64,000 nt of DNA, taken from assembly GCA_016745215.1 (NCBI GenBank), contig CP050890.1:6882001-6946000 (forward strand), written 5' to 3'. The DNA comes from Thiohalocapsa sp. PB-PSB1. Lineage in GTDB: Bacteria > Pseudomonadota > Gammaproteobacteria > Chromatiales > Chromatiaceae. Position numbers and translations under genes: made by a program. Shown here piece by piece: positions 25,150 through 34,322 of this stretch (positions within the stretch are counted from its first letter, which is position 1; each line of letters opens with the position of its first letter). The notes beneath the pieces were generated by a model. It did not search any database and was not told the origin of the DNA. It saw only the letters and a program-made list of their open reading frames with translations.

Positions 25150-27081
25150 ATGGTCTTGATCCTCATCGGTGTCACTGCTCTGGTTGTCCTCGCCGCCCTG
25201 CTTCTCGGCCTGGTGTGGAGGCGAGGGCTGTTCAACGAATCGGCGAGGCGAAAGGCAGTCGAGGCGCGCCTGCTGACGATCTTTCACAACATGCCCGTCG
25301 GCGCGGTCATGTTCGACCTCGTCGACAAGGACGATCACTTCAAAAACCCGTGGTATATGTCGAACCAGCGCTTCACCGAGCTGACCGGGTACACGGACGA
25401 AGAATTGGCCACACTGGGCCATTGGATGGAAAGGGCCTATCCCGACGCCCAGTACCGACAATGGGTATGGGAGACCTGGGACAGGCTGAGCGAGCAATCC
25501 GTGCAGGATGGTACCTACATCAAGCCGTGTGAATATAAGGTGACATGCAAGGATGGACATGTCGCCGACATGGAGATCGCCGGCTATTCCCTCGGCGACC
25601 GCTTTATGGCCACATTCATCGACAATACCGAGCGTAATCGCAACGTGGACAAACTGCGCGAGGCCAAGGAACAGGCCGATGCGGCCTCTCACGCCAAGAG
25701 TACCTTCCTCGCCAACATGTCCCACGAGCTGCGCACGCCGCTCAACGCCGTCCTCGGCTTTGCGGCCTTGCTCGGCCGTGATGCGGACGCCACGGCCGGT
25801 CAAAAGGAGAAGCTGGACATCATCGTAAGCTCCGGCGAGCACCTATTGTCGATGATCAACGACATACTCGATCTGTCGAAGATCGAGGCCGGGCAGGTCG
25901 GGCTTCGGGCGTCCGAATTCGATCTCAAGGCCCTGGTTGCGGAGCTCAGCGAAATGATGCGCTCGCGCGCCGGCGAGAAGGGGCTCGGCTTTCGCTTGGA
26001 CGCCGAGGACATCGGCTTGCCGTATCTCTGCGCGGATGTCGGCAAGCTGCGTCAGATCCTCCTCAACCTATTGAGCAACGCGGTCAAGTTCACGCGCGAG
26101 GGCGAGATCCATCTTCGGTGTCGAACCGAGCCCGTGCCCGATGAGCCCTCGCGTTGTCATGTGTTGCTGGAGGTCGCCGACACCGGCCCCGGGATTCCGG
26201 CCTCGATGCAGGCGCGGATCTTCGAGCCCTTTGTCCAGGGCGTCGGCGTCGCGACGCGCAAGGGCACCGGCCTCGGGCTTTCCATCTCCAGGAATCTCGT
26301 GGAGCTGATGGGTGGCACCATCGCCCTCGAGAGCACCGAGGGCGAGGGATCGCTGTTCCGCGTTCGACTGCCGGCGGCGATCGTGGAGTCGGCACCTGCC
26401 ACAGCGTCCGTACAGGTGCGACCGAGGGTCATCGGCATTGCTCCGGGTCAAGGGCCAAAGCGGATTCTCGTGGTCGACGACAGCCTGGAGAACCGGCTCG
26501 TGCTCAAGGCCCTGCTGGAGGAGGTCGGCTTCCTGGTCTCGGAGGCGGCCAACGGCCGGGAGGCATTGCGGGCCGTCGATGAAGAGTCCCCGGACTTCGT
26601 CTGGATGGATATGCGGATGCCGGAGATGGACGGCTACGAGGCGGCCCGGCGGCTTCGCCAACGCCCCAACGGCGACGCGCTCCCCGTGGTCGCACTGACG
26701 GCCAGCGCCTTCAGCGAGCAGCGCCCGGACATCCTCGCGGCGGGCTGTGATGACATGGTCGCCAAGCCCTACCAGGAGCATGAGATATTCGATATCCTGG
26801 CCCGCTTTCTTAACCTTGAGTATGTCTACGAAGACCTTGGCCCCCCAGGCCGCGGCAATGCCTCGGGGGACGGGCTGACCGCGTCGATGCTGGCCGAGAT
26901 CCCGCGCGGGCTCCGCCAGGAGCTTGCACAGACGACGCTGGCCTTGGACGTGGCAGCCACCCTCGATGTTATCCTGCGGATCGAAGAACAGTCCCCGGAC
27001 ACGGCGCGGCATCTGCGCGCCCTCGCGGAGGGGCTTCGAATGGCGCGCATCCAACAGCTGCTGAACGAGGTCGAAGCCTGA
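25150..27081 (+). CDS. Hybrid sensor histidine kinase (TM-PAS-HisKA-HATPase-REC)
   Basis: A 643-residue kinase. One N-terminal membrane helix (VLILIGVTALVVLAALLLG), a PAS domain (about 35-160), HisKA with MSHELRTPLN (His192), an HATPase with LLNLLSNAVKF, DTGPGIP and GTGLGLSIS, and a receiver with VVDDS and Asp487 in VWMDMRMPEMDGYEAA. A short helical tail follows. ATG at 25150 precedes the membrane helix; a TTG at 25105 would add 15 residues. It lies 41 bases before the next kinase, so probably one operon with the two-component genes that follow. The signal is unknown. Confidence 0.9.
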   Translation: MVLILIGVTALVVLAALLLGLVWRRGLFNESARRKAVEARLLTIFHNMPVGAVMFDLVDKDDHFKNPWYMSNQRFTELTGYTDEELATLGHWMERAYPDAQYRQWVWETWDRLSEQSVQDGTYIKPCEYKVTCKDGHVADMEIAGYSLGDRFMATFIDNTERNRNVDKLREAKEQADAASHAKSTFLANMSHELRTPLNAVLGFAALLGRDADATAGQKEKLDIIVSSGEHLLSMINDILDLSKIEAGQVGLRASEFDLKALVAELSEMMRSRAGEKGLGFRLDAEDIGLPYLCADVGKLRQILLNLLSNAVKFTREGEIHLRCRTEPVPDEPSRCHVLLEVADTGPGIPASMQARIFEPFVQGVGVATRKGTGLGLSISRNLVELMGGTIALESTEGEGSLFRVRLPAAIVESAPATASVQVRPRVIGIAPGQGPKRILVVDDSLENRLVLKALLEEVGFLVSEAANGREALRAVDEESPDFVWMDMRMPEMDGYEAARRLRQRPNGDALPVVALTASAFSEQRPDILAAGCDDMVAKPYQEHEIFDILARFLNLEYVYEDLGPPGRGNASGDGLTASMLAEIPRGLRQELAQTTLALDVAATLDVILRIEEQSPDTARHLRALAEGLRMARIQQLLNEVEA

Positions 27082-27122
27082 TGAACCACCCTCCGCGATC
27101 TGACCTCTAGACCTGGCGAGCC

Positions 27123-29081
27123 ATGGCGACCGACAACGATTCCGAGCGTCCCAGCGGCGATATCCTCGTCGTCGATGACGAGATCCCAAACCTTCAGCTG
27201 CTGCTCCAGCTGCTGTCCGCGGCGGGCTACCGGGTCCGCCCCTGCGAGCTGCCCCAGGTCGCGATCGAATCCGCCCGATCGCAACCCCCGGACCTGATCC
27301 TGCTCGACGTGCGGATGCCGGCCATGGACGGGTTCGAGGTCTGCCGGCGCTTGAAGCAGGACGAGCGCACCCGCGCGGTGCCGGTCATCTTCGTCAGCGC
27401 ATTGCAGGACGTGCAGGACAGGGTCCGCGGCTTCGAGGCCGGGGGGGTCGACTTCATCTCGAAGCCGTTTCAAGAGGTCGAGATCCTCGCCCGGGTGCGC
27501 ACCCACTTGGCGCTGCGGAAGATGACGCTGCATCTTGAAGAGATGGTCGCTGAGCGCACGGCGGACCTGACCCTGGCCAACCGATCCCTCCGGACGGAGA
27601 TCGATGAGCGGAACCGGGTCGAAGCGGCGCTGCAGGAGAGCCGTCGCTTCACCGATCATCTGATCGAGACCGCCAACGTGATGATCCTGGGGCTCGATCT
27701 GCAAGGCCGTGTCACGCTGGTCAACCCGGCCGTGACGCGGGTCACCGGCTACACCGCCTCCGAGCTGTACGGCAACGACTGGTTCGCGCTGTTGATCCCG
27801 AGCGCGGACAGCGAAGCGGTCCATCGCGAGTTCGCCCGATTGGTTGCGGGCGGAGAGCCGAAGCAGTACGAGAACCCGATCCGCGCCAAGGGCGGCGCGG
27901 AGCGGATGATCGCCTGGCGCAACACCAGGCTGGATGTGGCGCAGCATCCTGTTGGCTTGCTGTCCTTCGGCATCGACGTCACCAGCCGAGTCCAGGCCGA
28001 GACAGCGGTCCGCGAGAGCCGCGACTATCTGGCGCGCCTGACCGATTCCATTGCCGACATCGTCTTCTCGGCGCGGATGCCGGAGCGGATCATCGAATGG
28101 ACCAACCCCGCCATTCGCCAGCTGGGCTACGAGCCGAATGAATGTCTCGGCAGGCAGACCGACTTCCTCTATGCCGATCCGCAAGAGCTCGCCGCCATCG
28201 GGGAGGCGATGGCGCAAGCAAGCGCGCAGGGGCTGGAGAGACTGCGAAGAGAGGTCATGCTGAAGCGGAAGGACCGGACGATCCTTCCGGCGGACGCGAT
28301 CACCAGCTTCTTTCGGATCGACGGTCAGCTCACCTCAACGACCGTTATCCTTCGGGACATCTCGGAGCAGCGCGAGAAGGAGCGACGGCTGCGGGACTAT
28401 CAGGCCCGGCTCAAGGCGCTGGCGACGGAGCTGACCGTCAGCGAGGAGCGGGAGCGGCGGCGGATCGCCGCGGTGCTGCATGACGGCCCCGTCCAGACCC
28501 TGGCGTTCGCCCGCATGCAGCTCGGCGCCGCGATGCAGCAGGCGGATGCTGGCGAGCGGACCCGAGCGCTCGACGAGGTCTCGGAGAGCCTGCGCCAAGC
28601 CGGCATCGACACCAGTGGGGTCGTCGCCGATCTCGCCTCACCGATCCTGGACGAGCTGGGGCTGAGCGCCGCCATCTCCGACTGGGCGCAGGAACAGGTT
28701 CACCGGCGATTCGGCATCGAGGTGCGGGTGCAAAGCGATCTGGCGGAGGGCGAGGAGCGCGGGCTCGATGAGCTGACCTGCATGGTCCTGTTCCGCAACC
28801 TGCGCGAGCTGTTGACCAATGCCGTGAAGCACGCGCGGGCGACCCGGATAGACATCCGGATGGAGCAAATCGAGGACGCCATCCGATTGAGCGTCGGCGA
28901 CGACGGCGCCGGCTGTGACGTCGCCACGGCCCTCGCCGGCACCAGCGACGCGGGCGGCTTCGGTCTGTTCAGCATTCGCGAGCGCATAGCCGATCTCGGG
29001 GGCAGCATGGAGATCCAATCCAGCCCTGGTGAGGGCTTCACGGTGGTCATGAGACTCCCCAAGAAACCTAAACCGGACTAG
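27123..29081 (+). CDS. Hybrid kinase REC-PAS-PAS-HisKA_3 (NarX/UhpB class)
   Basis: A 652-residue soluble kinase. Receiver at 10-130 with VVDDE and Asp62 in LILLDVRMPAMDG; a coiled linker; two PAS domains (about 175-300 and 300-425); then a HisKA_3 dimerisation helix with RRRIAAVLHDGPVQTL (His453) and an HATPase_c (NAVKHARA, GGFGLFSIRERI). The N-terminal receiver suggests it is fed by the upstream hybrid kinase, forming a phosphorelay. The class usually pairs with LuxR/NarL regulators, as found 32 bases downstream. No membrane segment. Confidence 0.9.
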   Translation: MATDNDSERPSGDILVVDDEIPNLQLLLQLLSAAGYRVRPCELPQVAIESARSQPPDLILLDVRMPAMDGFEVCRRLKQDERTRAVPVIFVSALQDVQDRVRGFEAGGVDFISKPFQEVEILARVRTHLALRKMTLHLEEMVAERTADLTLANRSLRTEIDERNRVEAALQESRRFTDHLIETANVMILGLDLQGRVTLVNPAVTRVTGYTASELYGNDWFALLIPSADSEAVHREFARLVAGGEPKQYENPIRAKGGAERMIAWRNTRLDVAQHPVGLLSFGIDVTSRVQAETAVRESRDYLARLTDSIADIVFSARMPERIIEWTNPAIRQLGYEPNECLGRQTDFLYADPQELAAIGEAMAQASAQGLERLRREVMLKRKDRTILPADAITSFFRIDGQLTSTTVILRDISEQREKERRLRDYQARLKALATELTVSEERERRRIAAVLHDGPVQTLAFARMQLGAAMQQADAGERTRALDEVSESLRQAGIDTSGVVADLASPILDELGLSAAISDWAQEQVHRRFGIEVRVQSDLAEGEERGLDELTCMVLFRNLRELLTNAVKHARATRIDIRMEQIEDAIRLSVGDDGAGCDVATALAGTSDAGGFGLFSIRERIADLGGSMEIQSSPGEGFTVVMRLPKKPKPD

Positions 29082-29113
29082 CGGGGCATCCCCGCGTCCC
29101 GGAGCAAGCCGAC

Positions 29114-29767
29114 ATGGCAAGACCCAAAGTACTCCTTGCAGACGACCACCCGCTCACCCGCGCGGGCATGCGCAAGATCCTGGAGGCCGGCTACGAGATC
29201 ACGGGCGAGGTGGCGGACGGCCGAGCGCTGGTCCGGACCGCGCTCGAGCTGCGTCCCGATGTGGTCGTCGTCGACATCAGCATGCCCAATCTCAACGGCC
29301 TCGACGCGATTCGGCTGCTCCGGAAGAAGGGGGTCAGCGCAAAGGCCGTCGTGGTAACCATGCACACCAGCATCGACTTCGCGGTACAGGCCTTTCGGCT
29401 CGGGGCCACGGGTTATGTGCTCAAGATCGACGCCTCGGGAGACCTATCCCGCGCCGTGCAGGAGGCACTCGCCGGGCGGATGTTCATCTCGCCGAGGATG
29501 GCAGGCGACGTGCTCGCGGCCCTGATGGAGCCGCGCAGTGGCGCGTCCGAGGGCGACAACCCCTGGACCGGCCTGACGCCTCGGGAGCGCGAGATCCTGC
29601 AGCTGACCGCCGAAGGCCGCACGATGGCCGAGATCGGTGAGATGCTGCACATCTCCGCCCGCACCGTCGAGAAGCACAAGTACAAGGCCATGGAAAAGCT
29701 CAAGCTGCGCTCAACCGCCGAGCTGATCCAGTACGCGATCCAGCATGGGCTGGTCCATCCGGTCTGA
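29114..29767 (+). CDS. LuxR/NarL-type response regulator
   Basis: A 217-residue regulator. Receiver about 1-120 with LLADDHP and phospho-acceptor Asp54 in VVVVDISMPNLNG, Thr near 83, Lys near 103; LuxR-type HTH at about 152-215 (LTPREREILQLTAEGRTMAE, TVEKHKYKAMEKL). Partner of the HisKA_3 kinase. The AgmR/ErbR branch that controls alcohol and aldehyde oxidation in pseudomonads has this architecture; assignment to that branch is inference. A GGG..TTTCCC palindrome lies 24 bases past its stop. Confidence 0.9.
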   Translation: MARPKVLLADDHPLTRAGMRKILEAGYEITGEVADGRALVRTALELRPDVVVVDISMPNLNGLDAIRLLRKKGVSAKAVVVTMHTSIDFAVQAFRLGATGYVLKIDASGDLSRAVQEALAGRMFISPRMAGDVLAALMEPRSGASEGDNPWTGLTPREREILQLTAEGRTMAEIGEMLHISARTVEKHKYKAMEKLKLRSTAELIQYAIQHGLVHPV

Positions 29768-29790
29768 GGGCGGTAGCCCGTGGCCTGGAC

Positions 29791-29812
29791 ATTAGGGAGT
29801 TTTCCCTATTCC
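29791..29812. promoter_or_regulatory. Palindrome AGGGAGTTTTCCCTAT
   Basis: An inverted GGGA/TCCC element between the response regulator and the degenerate receiver. Related palindromes are at 30811, 52235 and 56974. Candidate binding site of the LuxR regulator. Confidence 0.45.
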
Positions 29813-29879
29813 ATGCGACGAGCGTCTGGGTCAATCATGAGGTTACCTCAACGAAACGGTGTCAACCCGGTGCGATCCC

Positions 29880-30326
29880 ATGTCCAAAAAGCCCCGCGTC
29901 TTGTTGGCGGACGCCCACGCAGACTTCCGACGAGCGCTGCTGCGTTTTCTCAAGCCCGAATTCGAGGTCGTCGGCGCGCTGCCCGACGGACCATCGATCC
30001 TGGAGGCAATCGAACGGTCGCCACCTGAGGTGGTGTTGATCGAGCTGAGCGCGCCCATCGACGAATCCCTGGCGCTTGCCGGTCTCATCCTGGAGCGCTC
30101 GCCCGAGGCCAGGGTCATCTTCCTGTCGTCCCTCGCATCGCCAAGCTTGGCCCGCAGCGCGCTATCCACTGGCGCCCTCGGCTACGTCGATAAGCTGTCA
30201 GCGGCCGAGCGCCTGATTCCGGTCATTCGGGCCGCTCTTTGGGATCGAAAAAGGGCAGGGGATGTGCCTCGATCATGCGTCCCGCAAGCCGGCGCTCCAT
30301 TGCGCGGGAATCGCCGAGACGATTGA
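29880..30326 (+). CDS. Stand-alone receiver lacking the phospho-acceptor Asp
   Basis: A 148-residue protein with a receiver fold: KPRVLLADAHADFRR at the start, LIELSAPIDES in the middle. The residue that should be Asp is Glu55 and one of the acidic pair at 11-12 is lost, so ordinary phosphorylation is not expected; a Glu may mimic a locked active state. There is no HTH; the C-terminal 30 residues run into repeat sequence. ATG at 29880 is chosen over a GTG at 29859. It could be a pseudo-receiver or a decaying LuxR regulator. Confidence 0.7.
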   Translation: MSKKPRVLLADAHADFRRALLRFLKPEFEVVGALPDGPSILEAIERSPPEVVLIELSAPIDESLALAGLILERSPEARVIFLSSLASPSLARSALSTGALGYVDKLSAAERLIPVIRAALWDRKRAGDVPRSCVPQAGAPLRGNRRDD

Positions 30327-30351
30327 GCGCTTTCCAACACCTTGCTGGATC

Positions 30352-30480
30352 ATCGGCCTTGATCATAAATCCGTCCAGAGCCGTAGCCCGGTGGGAGCGG
30401 CGTCCTCGCCGCGACTGGGCGCCCGTCGCGCCGAGGACGGCGCTCCCACAGCGGTGGAGGGACTTACGATCAAGGCCGAT
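30352..30480. repeat. Long imperfect palindrome (REPIN-like)
   Basis: ATCGGCCTTGATC at 30352 is inverted as GATCAAGGCCGAT at 30468-30480, and GTGGGAGCGGCGTCCTCG pairs with CGAGGACGGCGCTCCCAC inside. The GTGGGAGCG..TCC core is typical of REP sequences. Confidence 0.75.
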
Positions 30481-30964
30481 CATCTCCCCCTCGGCCCCGG
30501 ACCCCTACACCAGCTCCACCGGGTAGCGGGCTGGGCAACCTGGGTCGGACCATCGCAACATGCGGTTCGGTAACGACAACTGCCGCGCAGGTGAGTGATT
30601 TCTCGGCTTAGAGCCCCTGTTTCGAAGCCAAAATGGCCGATCTCGCCCCAAGGCGTTACGTTGCACCAGAAGAACGGGCTGATCGCGGCCATGCGCAGCT
30701 TCTCCGAGATCGCGGGGCATCCCGCAACGCACGGCATCTCGCCGTTGTTGAAGATTCCCGCGGGACGACGCGATCCCCTGCACTGCAATACGGGCTGGAC
30801 AGCCGTAGAACGGGGAAATCTCCCCATACAGCCGTATCGAGCAGGTATCTAGACTTCTCTCCCGAGCAGTGAGCACAGCCGGAGGGATTGGCGGACGACC
30901 GAGCAGGTGGAGTCACCCTCTCCCATCCAGCCTCACATAGGCCAACCAAGACGCGGAGACGATG
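30481..30964. other. Leader of the Tat-enzyme cluster; no gene
   Basis: About 480 bases without a supported gene. A palindrome at 30811-30830 and a GGAG site at 30955 belong to the downstream cluster. Nothing else recognised. Confidence 0.35.
30811..30830 (+). promoter_or_regulatory. Palindrome GGGGAAATCTCCCCATAC
   Basis: GGGGA..TCCCC followed by ATAC, about 135 bases before the aconitase X gene. It shares TCCCCATAC with the sites at 52.2 and 57.0 kb. Likely operator or activator site for the nearby LuxR regulator; inferred. Confidence 0.45.
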
Positions 30965-32581
30965 ATGAAACGCAGAGAAGTCATTAAGACCGGCACTTTG
31001 GCTGCCATGGTGCCGGCCTGGCTGTCCCTCCCGGGCGGCCGCGCGCGGGCCGAAGCGGCCTCGGCGGTGGGAGCGGCAACCGCCGAGACCCCGAGCGCTG
31101 CGGGCCAGGAAGGCCTACACCAACTGCTGACCAAAAAGCCGGGCACCCCGGACTACATCGACCATTTGCCGCCGAAAGAGACCGACATGGACGGTCTCGG
31201 ACCGGACGGCAAGCCGGTTCCCGGCTACCGGGCCGCTGGCACCGGCTCGACCCCGAAGATCACTTCGCACGATCCGTCCAAGGAACCACACCAGATGCAG
31301 CTCACCCCGGAAGAGCAGGACATCATGGACGGCAAGCAGGGGGAGGTGCTGGCCAAGGTGATGAAAACGGTCGTGCGCCACGGCAATCTCTTCGGCGCCA
31401 CCAAGCTCGTCGACCTTGGGGGCAACCCGCACTCGTCGACCTTTATCGGAACACCCGCCTTGAAGCCGATCATCGAGCTGTTCGCGCAGTGCGCCGACGC
31501 TGGCCTGAAGGCCTACGCCCCCTACACCATCAACCCCCGGCCCTTCGACCTCTACGGTGTGCATACGGATCAGGAACAGGAGTTGATGATCTTCGAGAGC
31601 CTGCCACTTCAGACCGACCTCGATCACGTGCACGCACGGCTGGGCGCCCGCGGCATGGATATCCGCAGCTGCATGTGCTACCTGCCGGAGGTCGGCAATC
31701 ACCCTGAGCCCGGCACCTTCGTCGCCTGGGGAGAATCCTCCGCGATCAACGCCGGCAACTCGATCCTCGGCATCCGCACCAACCGCAACTCCATGGGCAT
31801 GGAACTGCTCTGCGCCCTGCTTGGCAAGGCGCCCTACTTCGGCCTGATGACCGACGAGGGCCGCAAGGCCAAGTGGCTGGTCGAGGTGAAGACCTCGGAA
31901 GAGCCGGACTGGGGCACCTTGGGCGGCGCCATCGGCGAGAAGTGCGTCGAGGACGTGCCCTACATCACCGGGATCGACAAGTACCTCGATGGCGAGATCA
32001 CGCCGCAGAACATGCACAAGCTGAAGTATATGGGTGCCGCCACCGCTTCCAGCGGCGCGGTCGGTCTCTACCATGTGGAGAACCTGACCCCAGATGCCAA
32101 GGAGAAAGGCCGGGCACTGCTCGCCGAGGGCTACCAGACCTATGTCATCGACGACGCGGAGCTAGAGCGCATCCGCAGCGCCTTCCCGAACCTCTGGCCC
32201 AAGGGTCTGAACAAGCCCACGAACGCCAATATCGGCTGCCCGCACAATACCCACCAGGAGATGGTGAACTGGGGCACCCGGATTACCGAGGAGCTCGATA
32301 AACGCGGTCTCGAGAAGGTCGCCCTGCCGACGCAGATGTTCGTGTCGCGCGTGGTCAGCGACCACTTCCTGACCACGCACCCGGAGTTGTACGCCAAGCT
32401 CTTTGCTGCCGGGGTGCGATTCTCCAACACCTGCACCGTCTGCTATGGCGGTTTCGCGGGCTACGCCGACGATCACTTCAACGTCACCAATTCCAACAAG
32501 ACGCGCAAGTACACCAACTCGCGCTACATCTCCGACGACGACATGATCGAGGTCTTGATGACCGGCGAAATCCCAGCCTAG
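30965..32581 (+). CDS. Aconitase X catalytic subunit with Tat signal
   Basis: A 538-residue protein of the AcnX/DUF521 family, whose members dehydrate cis-3-hydroxy-L-proline or phosphomevalonate-type substrates using an Fe-S or iron centre. The body has LTPEEQDIMDGKQGE, the SCMCYLPE, IGCPHNT and NTCTVCYGGF cysteine blocks and a TNRNS segment. The N-terminus KRREVIK followed by a hydrophobic stretch and ARA is a Tat signal, unusual for a family normally cytosolic. The second ATG is preferred (GGAG spacing 6). Next gene encodes the swivel subunit. Confidence 0.85.
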   Translation: MKRREVIKTGTLAAMVPAWLSLPGGRARAEAASAVGAATAETPSAAGQEGLHQLLTKKPGTPDYIDHLPPKETDMDGLGPDGKPVPGYRAAGTGSTPKITSHDPSKEPHQMQLTPEEQDIMDGKQGEVLAKVMKTVVRHGNLFGATKLVDLGGNPHSSTFIGTPALKPIIELFAQCADAGLKAYAPYTINPRPFDLYGVHTDQEQELMIFESLPLQTDLDHVHARLGARGMDIRSCMCYLPEVGNHPEPGTFVAWGESSAINAGNSILGIRTNRNSMGMELLCALLGKAPYFGLMTDEGRKAKWLVEVKTSEEPDWGTLGGAIGEKCVEDVPYITGIDKYLDGEITPQNMHKLKYMGAATASSGAVGLYHVENLTPDAKEKGRALLAEGYQTYVIDDAELERIRSAFPNLWPKGLNKPTNANIGCPHNTHQEMVNWGTRITEELDKRGLEKVALPTQMFVSRVVSDHFLTTHPELYAKLFAAGVRFSNTCTVCYGGFAGYADDHFNVTNSNKTRKYTNSRYISDDDMIEVLMTGEIPA

Positions 32582-32630
32582 TCCGGCAGCAAATCCAGAC
32601 TATTCACAGCACTGTTACCGGAGAAGAACG

Positions 32631-33077
32631 ATGGCGAAAACCTTCCAAGGCAGACCGGTGGTTGCCGGCGCTCTCAGTGGAGAAGCAACGGTCTCGAAAC
32701 AGCCGTTCAACACCACCTCGTCCTACATCGACAACGTGTGGGGCGGTAATACCAAGTCCGCACCCTGTACGGACCAGGACAACAAGGACCTCTATCAGAA
32801 GGACCTGGCGGGGGTCATCCTCTGCACGCCCCAGTGCATCGGTTCCAGCATGGGCGGCGGCTGCTACATGGCTGTGGCCGGGCTGGGCCTGGCGCCCAAA
32901 GCGCTTCTCTTTTCGGGCCACATCGATTCGGTGACCGCCTCGGGGGTCCTCATGGCGGACATCTGGCAGGAGAAACCCATCATCACGGTCGACCTGCTCG
33001 GGGATGAGTTCCTCGAAGCCGTCAAGACTGGCGATCCAATCTCCATCAAGGACGACGGGACCGTCCAGGTCGGCTGA
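32631..33077 (+). CDS. Aconitase X swivel (small) subunit
   Basis: A 148-residue DUF126-type protein that caps the AcnX active site. Conserved blocks: RPVVAGALSGEATVSKQPFN at the start, GVILCTPQCIGSSMGGGCYM with the conserved Gly/Ser loop, and KPIITVD near the end. No signal peptide, although its partner carries a Tat signal; folded co-export is the simplest explanation. It lies 49 bases downstream of the large subunit behind a GGAGAAG site. A 27-codon scrap of a second copy lies at 53.2 kb. Confidence 0.9.
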   Translation: MAKTFQGRPVVAGALSGEATVSKQPFNTTSSYIDNVWGGNTKSAPCTDQDNKDLYQKDLAGVILCTPQCIGSSMGGGCYMAVAGLGLAPKALLFSGHIDSVTASGVLMADIWQEKPIITVDLLGDEFLEAVKTGDPISIKDDGTVQVG

Positions 33078-33214
33078 GGCGGACCCTGGCTGTCCCAGCA
33101 AAGCGATCGAGTTCAGCGCCGATCCTCGAGTGCAATGCCGAGTCGGGGATCGGGGCCATTTTCAGATCCGATCGTCGCTAGCGGGTCATGAATACAACGC
33201 AGGAGTAGCAACCT

Positions 33215-34249
33215 ATGAAACGAAGAGAATTCGCGAAAGCCGTAGCCGCGGCCGGAGCCACCCTGGCGGCCAGCCGAGCGCTCGGCGGGCCGGGCGTCTA
33301 TCATGAGCGGAAGCCTGTGAAGAGGTCCGTGGAGGACACGCCGGTCGTTCTGGAAGTGGCCATCAATGGATCGAATACCAAGGCCAGGAACAAGAATGTG
33401 CCGGAGACTCCACAGGAGATTGCCGCCGATGCGATCCGCTGCTTCGACGCCGGCGTCACGATCGTACATGCCCATTCGCAACAGCCGAACGAGGACATCG
33501 AGGCGGCCGTCAAACCGTACATCGAGGCCTTCACACCTATTCGCAAGAAGCATCCCCACGCGATCATCTATCCGACTGCGAACTTCGATCCGAAGGTCAG
33601 CCACAAGATCCGCTCCGTCTGGCCCGGCGAGATCCAGAGCGGGCATTACCGCCCGCTGGCTGAAGCGGGCCTCGGCAACATGATGTTGTTTGACACCGGC
33701 GTTAACTACTTGGGCGGCTACGGTGAGAACGGACTGCCCGGGCCGGCAGACACATTCTGGTGGTATGGCTTCTGGCCAGGGGACTTCCAGATGTATCTCG
33801 ATGTCTGCAATGAGTTCGGCACCGGTGCATCGATCTCGGTGTTTGAGCCGGGCTGGATGAAGAATGTCGTCGAAATGGCGCGCAAGGGCGTCCTGCCGCG
33901 GGGATCGAAGCTCAACATTTACTTTGCGGATTACGGCTTCGCCGGCTGTGCTCCGCCCATCCCCGCGGCGCTGGATATGTACCTGCAAATGCTCGAGGGC
34001 ATCGACCTGCCATGGGACGTCGGCATGCTGGCCGCGAACATCATGGAGACGCCGCTAGCTCGCATGTCGCTGGAGCGCGGCGGCAGCTTCCGAGTCGGTC
34101 TCGAGGATTGGATGGACGGTCCCAGCAATGTCGAGCAGATCGCGATGGCCAAAGAAATGATCGACAAGGTCGGCCGGCGCGTCGTCACCGGCGCCGAGGC
34201 AATCAAGTACCTCGACATCCCCTTTCCCGCAACACGGCCCCCCGCGTAA
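33215..34249 (+). CDS. BKACE-type (DUF849) enzyme with Tat signal
   Basis: A 344-residue protein of the beta-keto acid cleavage family (3-keto-5-aminohexanoate cleavage enzyme type). VTIVHAHS gives zinc ligands His85 and His87, and RVGLEDW carries the conserved Glu. These enzymes cleave a beta-keto acid with acetyl-CoA. The N-terminus KRREFAK plus an Ala-rich hydrophobic core is a Tat signal, which is odd because acetyl-CoA is not in the periplasm; the reaction may differ. AGGAG site 9 bases before ATG. Part of the run of Tat-targeted genes. Confidence 0.85.
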   Translation: MKRREFAKAVAAAGATLAASRALGGPGVYHERKPVKRSVEDTPVVLEVAINGSNTKARNKNVPETPQEIAADAIRCFDAGVTIVHAHSQQPNEDIEAAVKPYIEAFTPIRKKHPHAIIYPTANFDPKVSHKIRSVWPGEIQSGHYRPLAEAGLGNMMLFDTGVNYLGGYGENGLPGPADTFWWYGFWPGDFQMYLDVCNEFGTGASISVFEPGWMKNVVEMARKGVLPRGSKLNIYFADYGFAGCAPPIPAALDMYLQMLEGIDLPWDVGMLAANIMETPLARMSLERGGSFRVGLEDWMDGPSNVEQIAMAKEMIDKVGRRVVTGAEAIKYLDIPFPATRPPA

Positions 34250-34322
34250 GCCGCAAACGCGTCGTCATTACGCCGATTGAGCCACAGACAACAAACAGCG
34301 AAACAACCAGGAGAATCCGATC

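Noticed and set aside
30595..30872. Small proteins in the leader of the Tat cluster
   Set aside because: Several overlapping frames on both strands, none with a convincing RBS or recognisable family.
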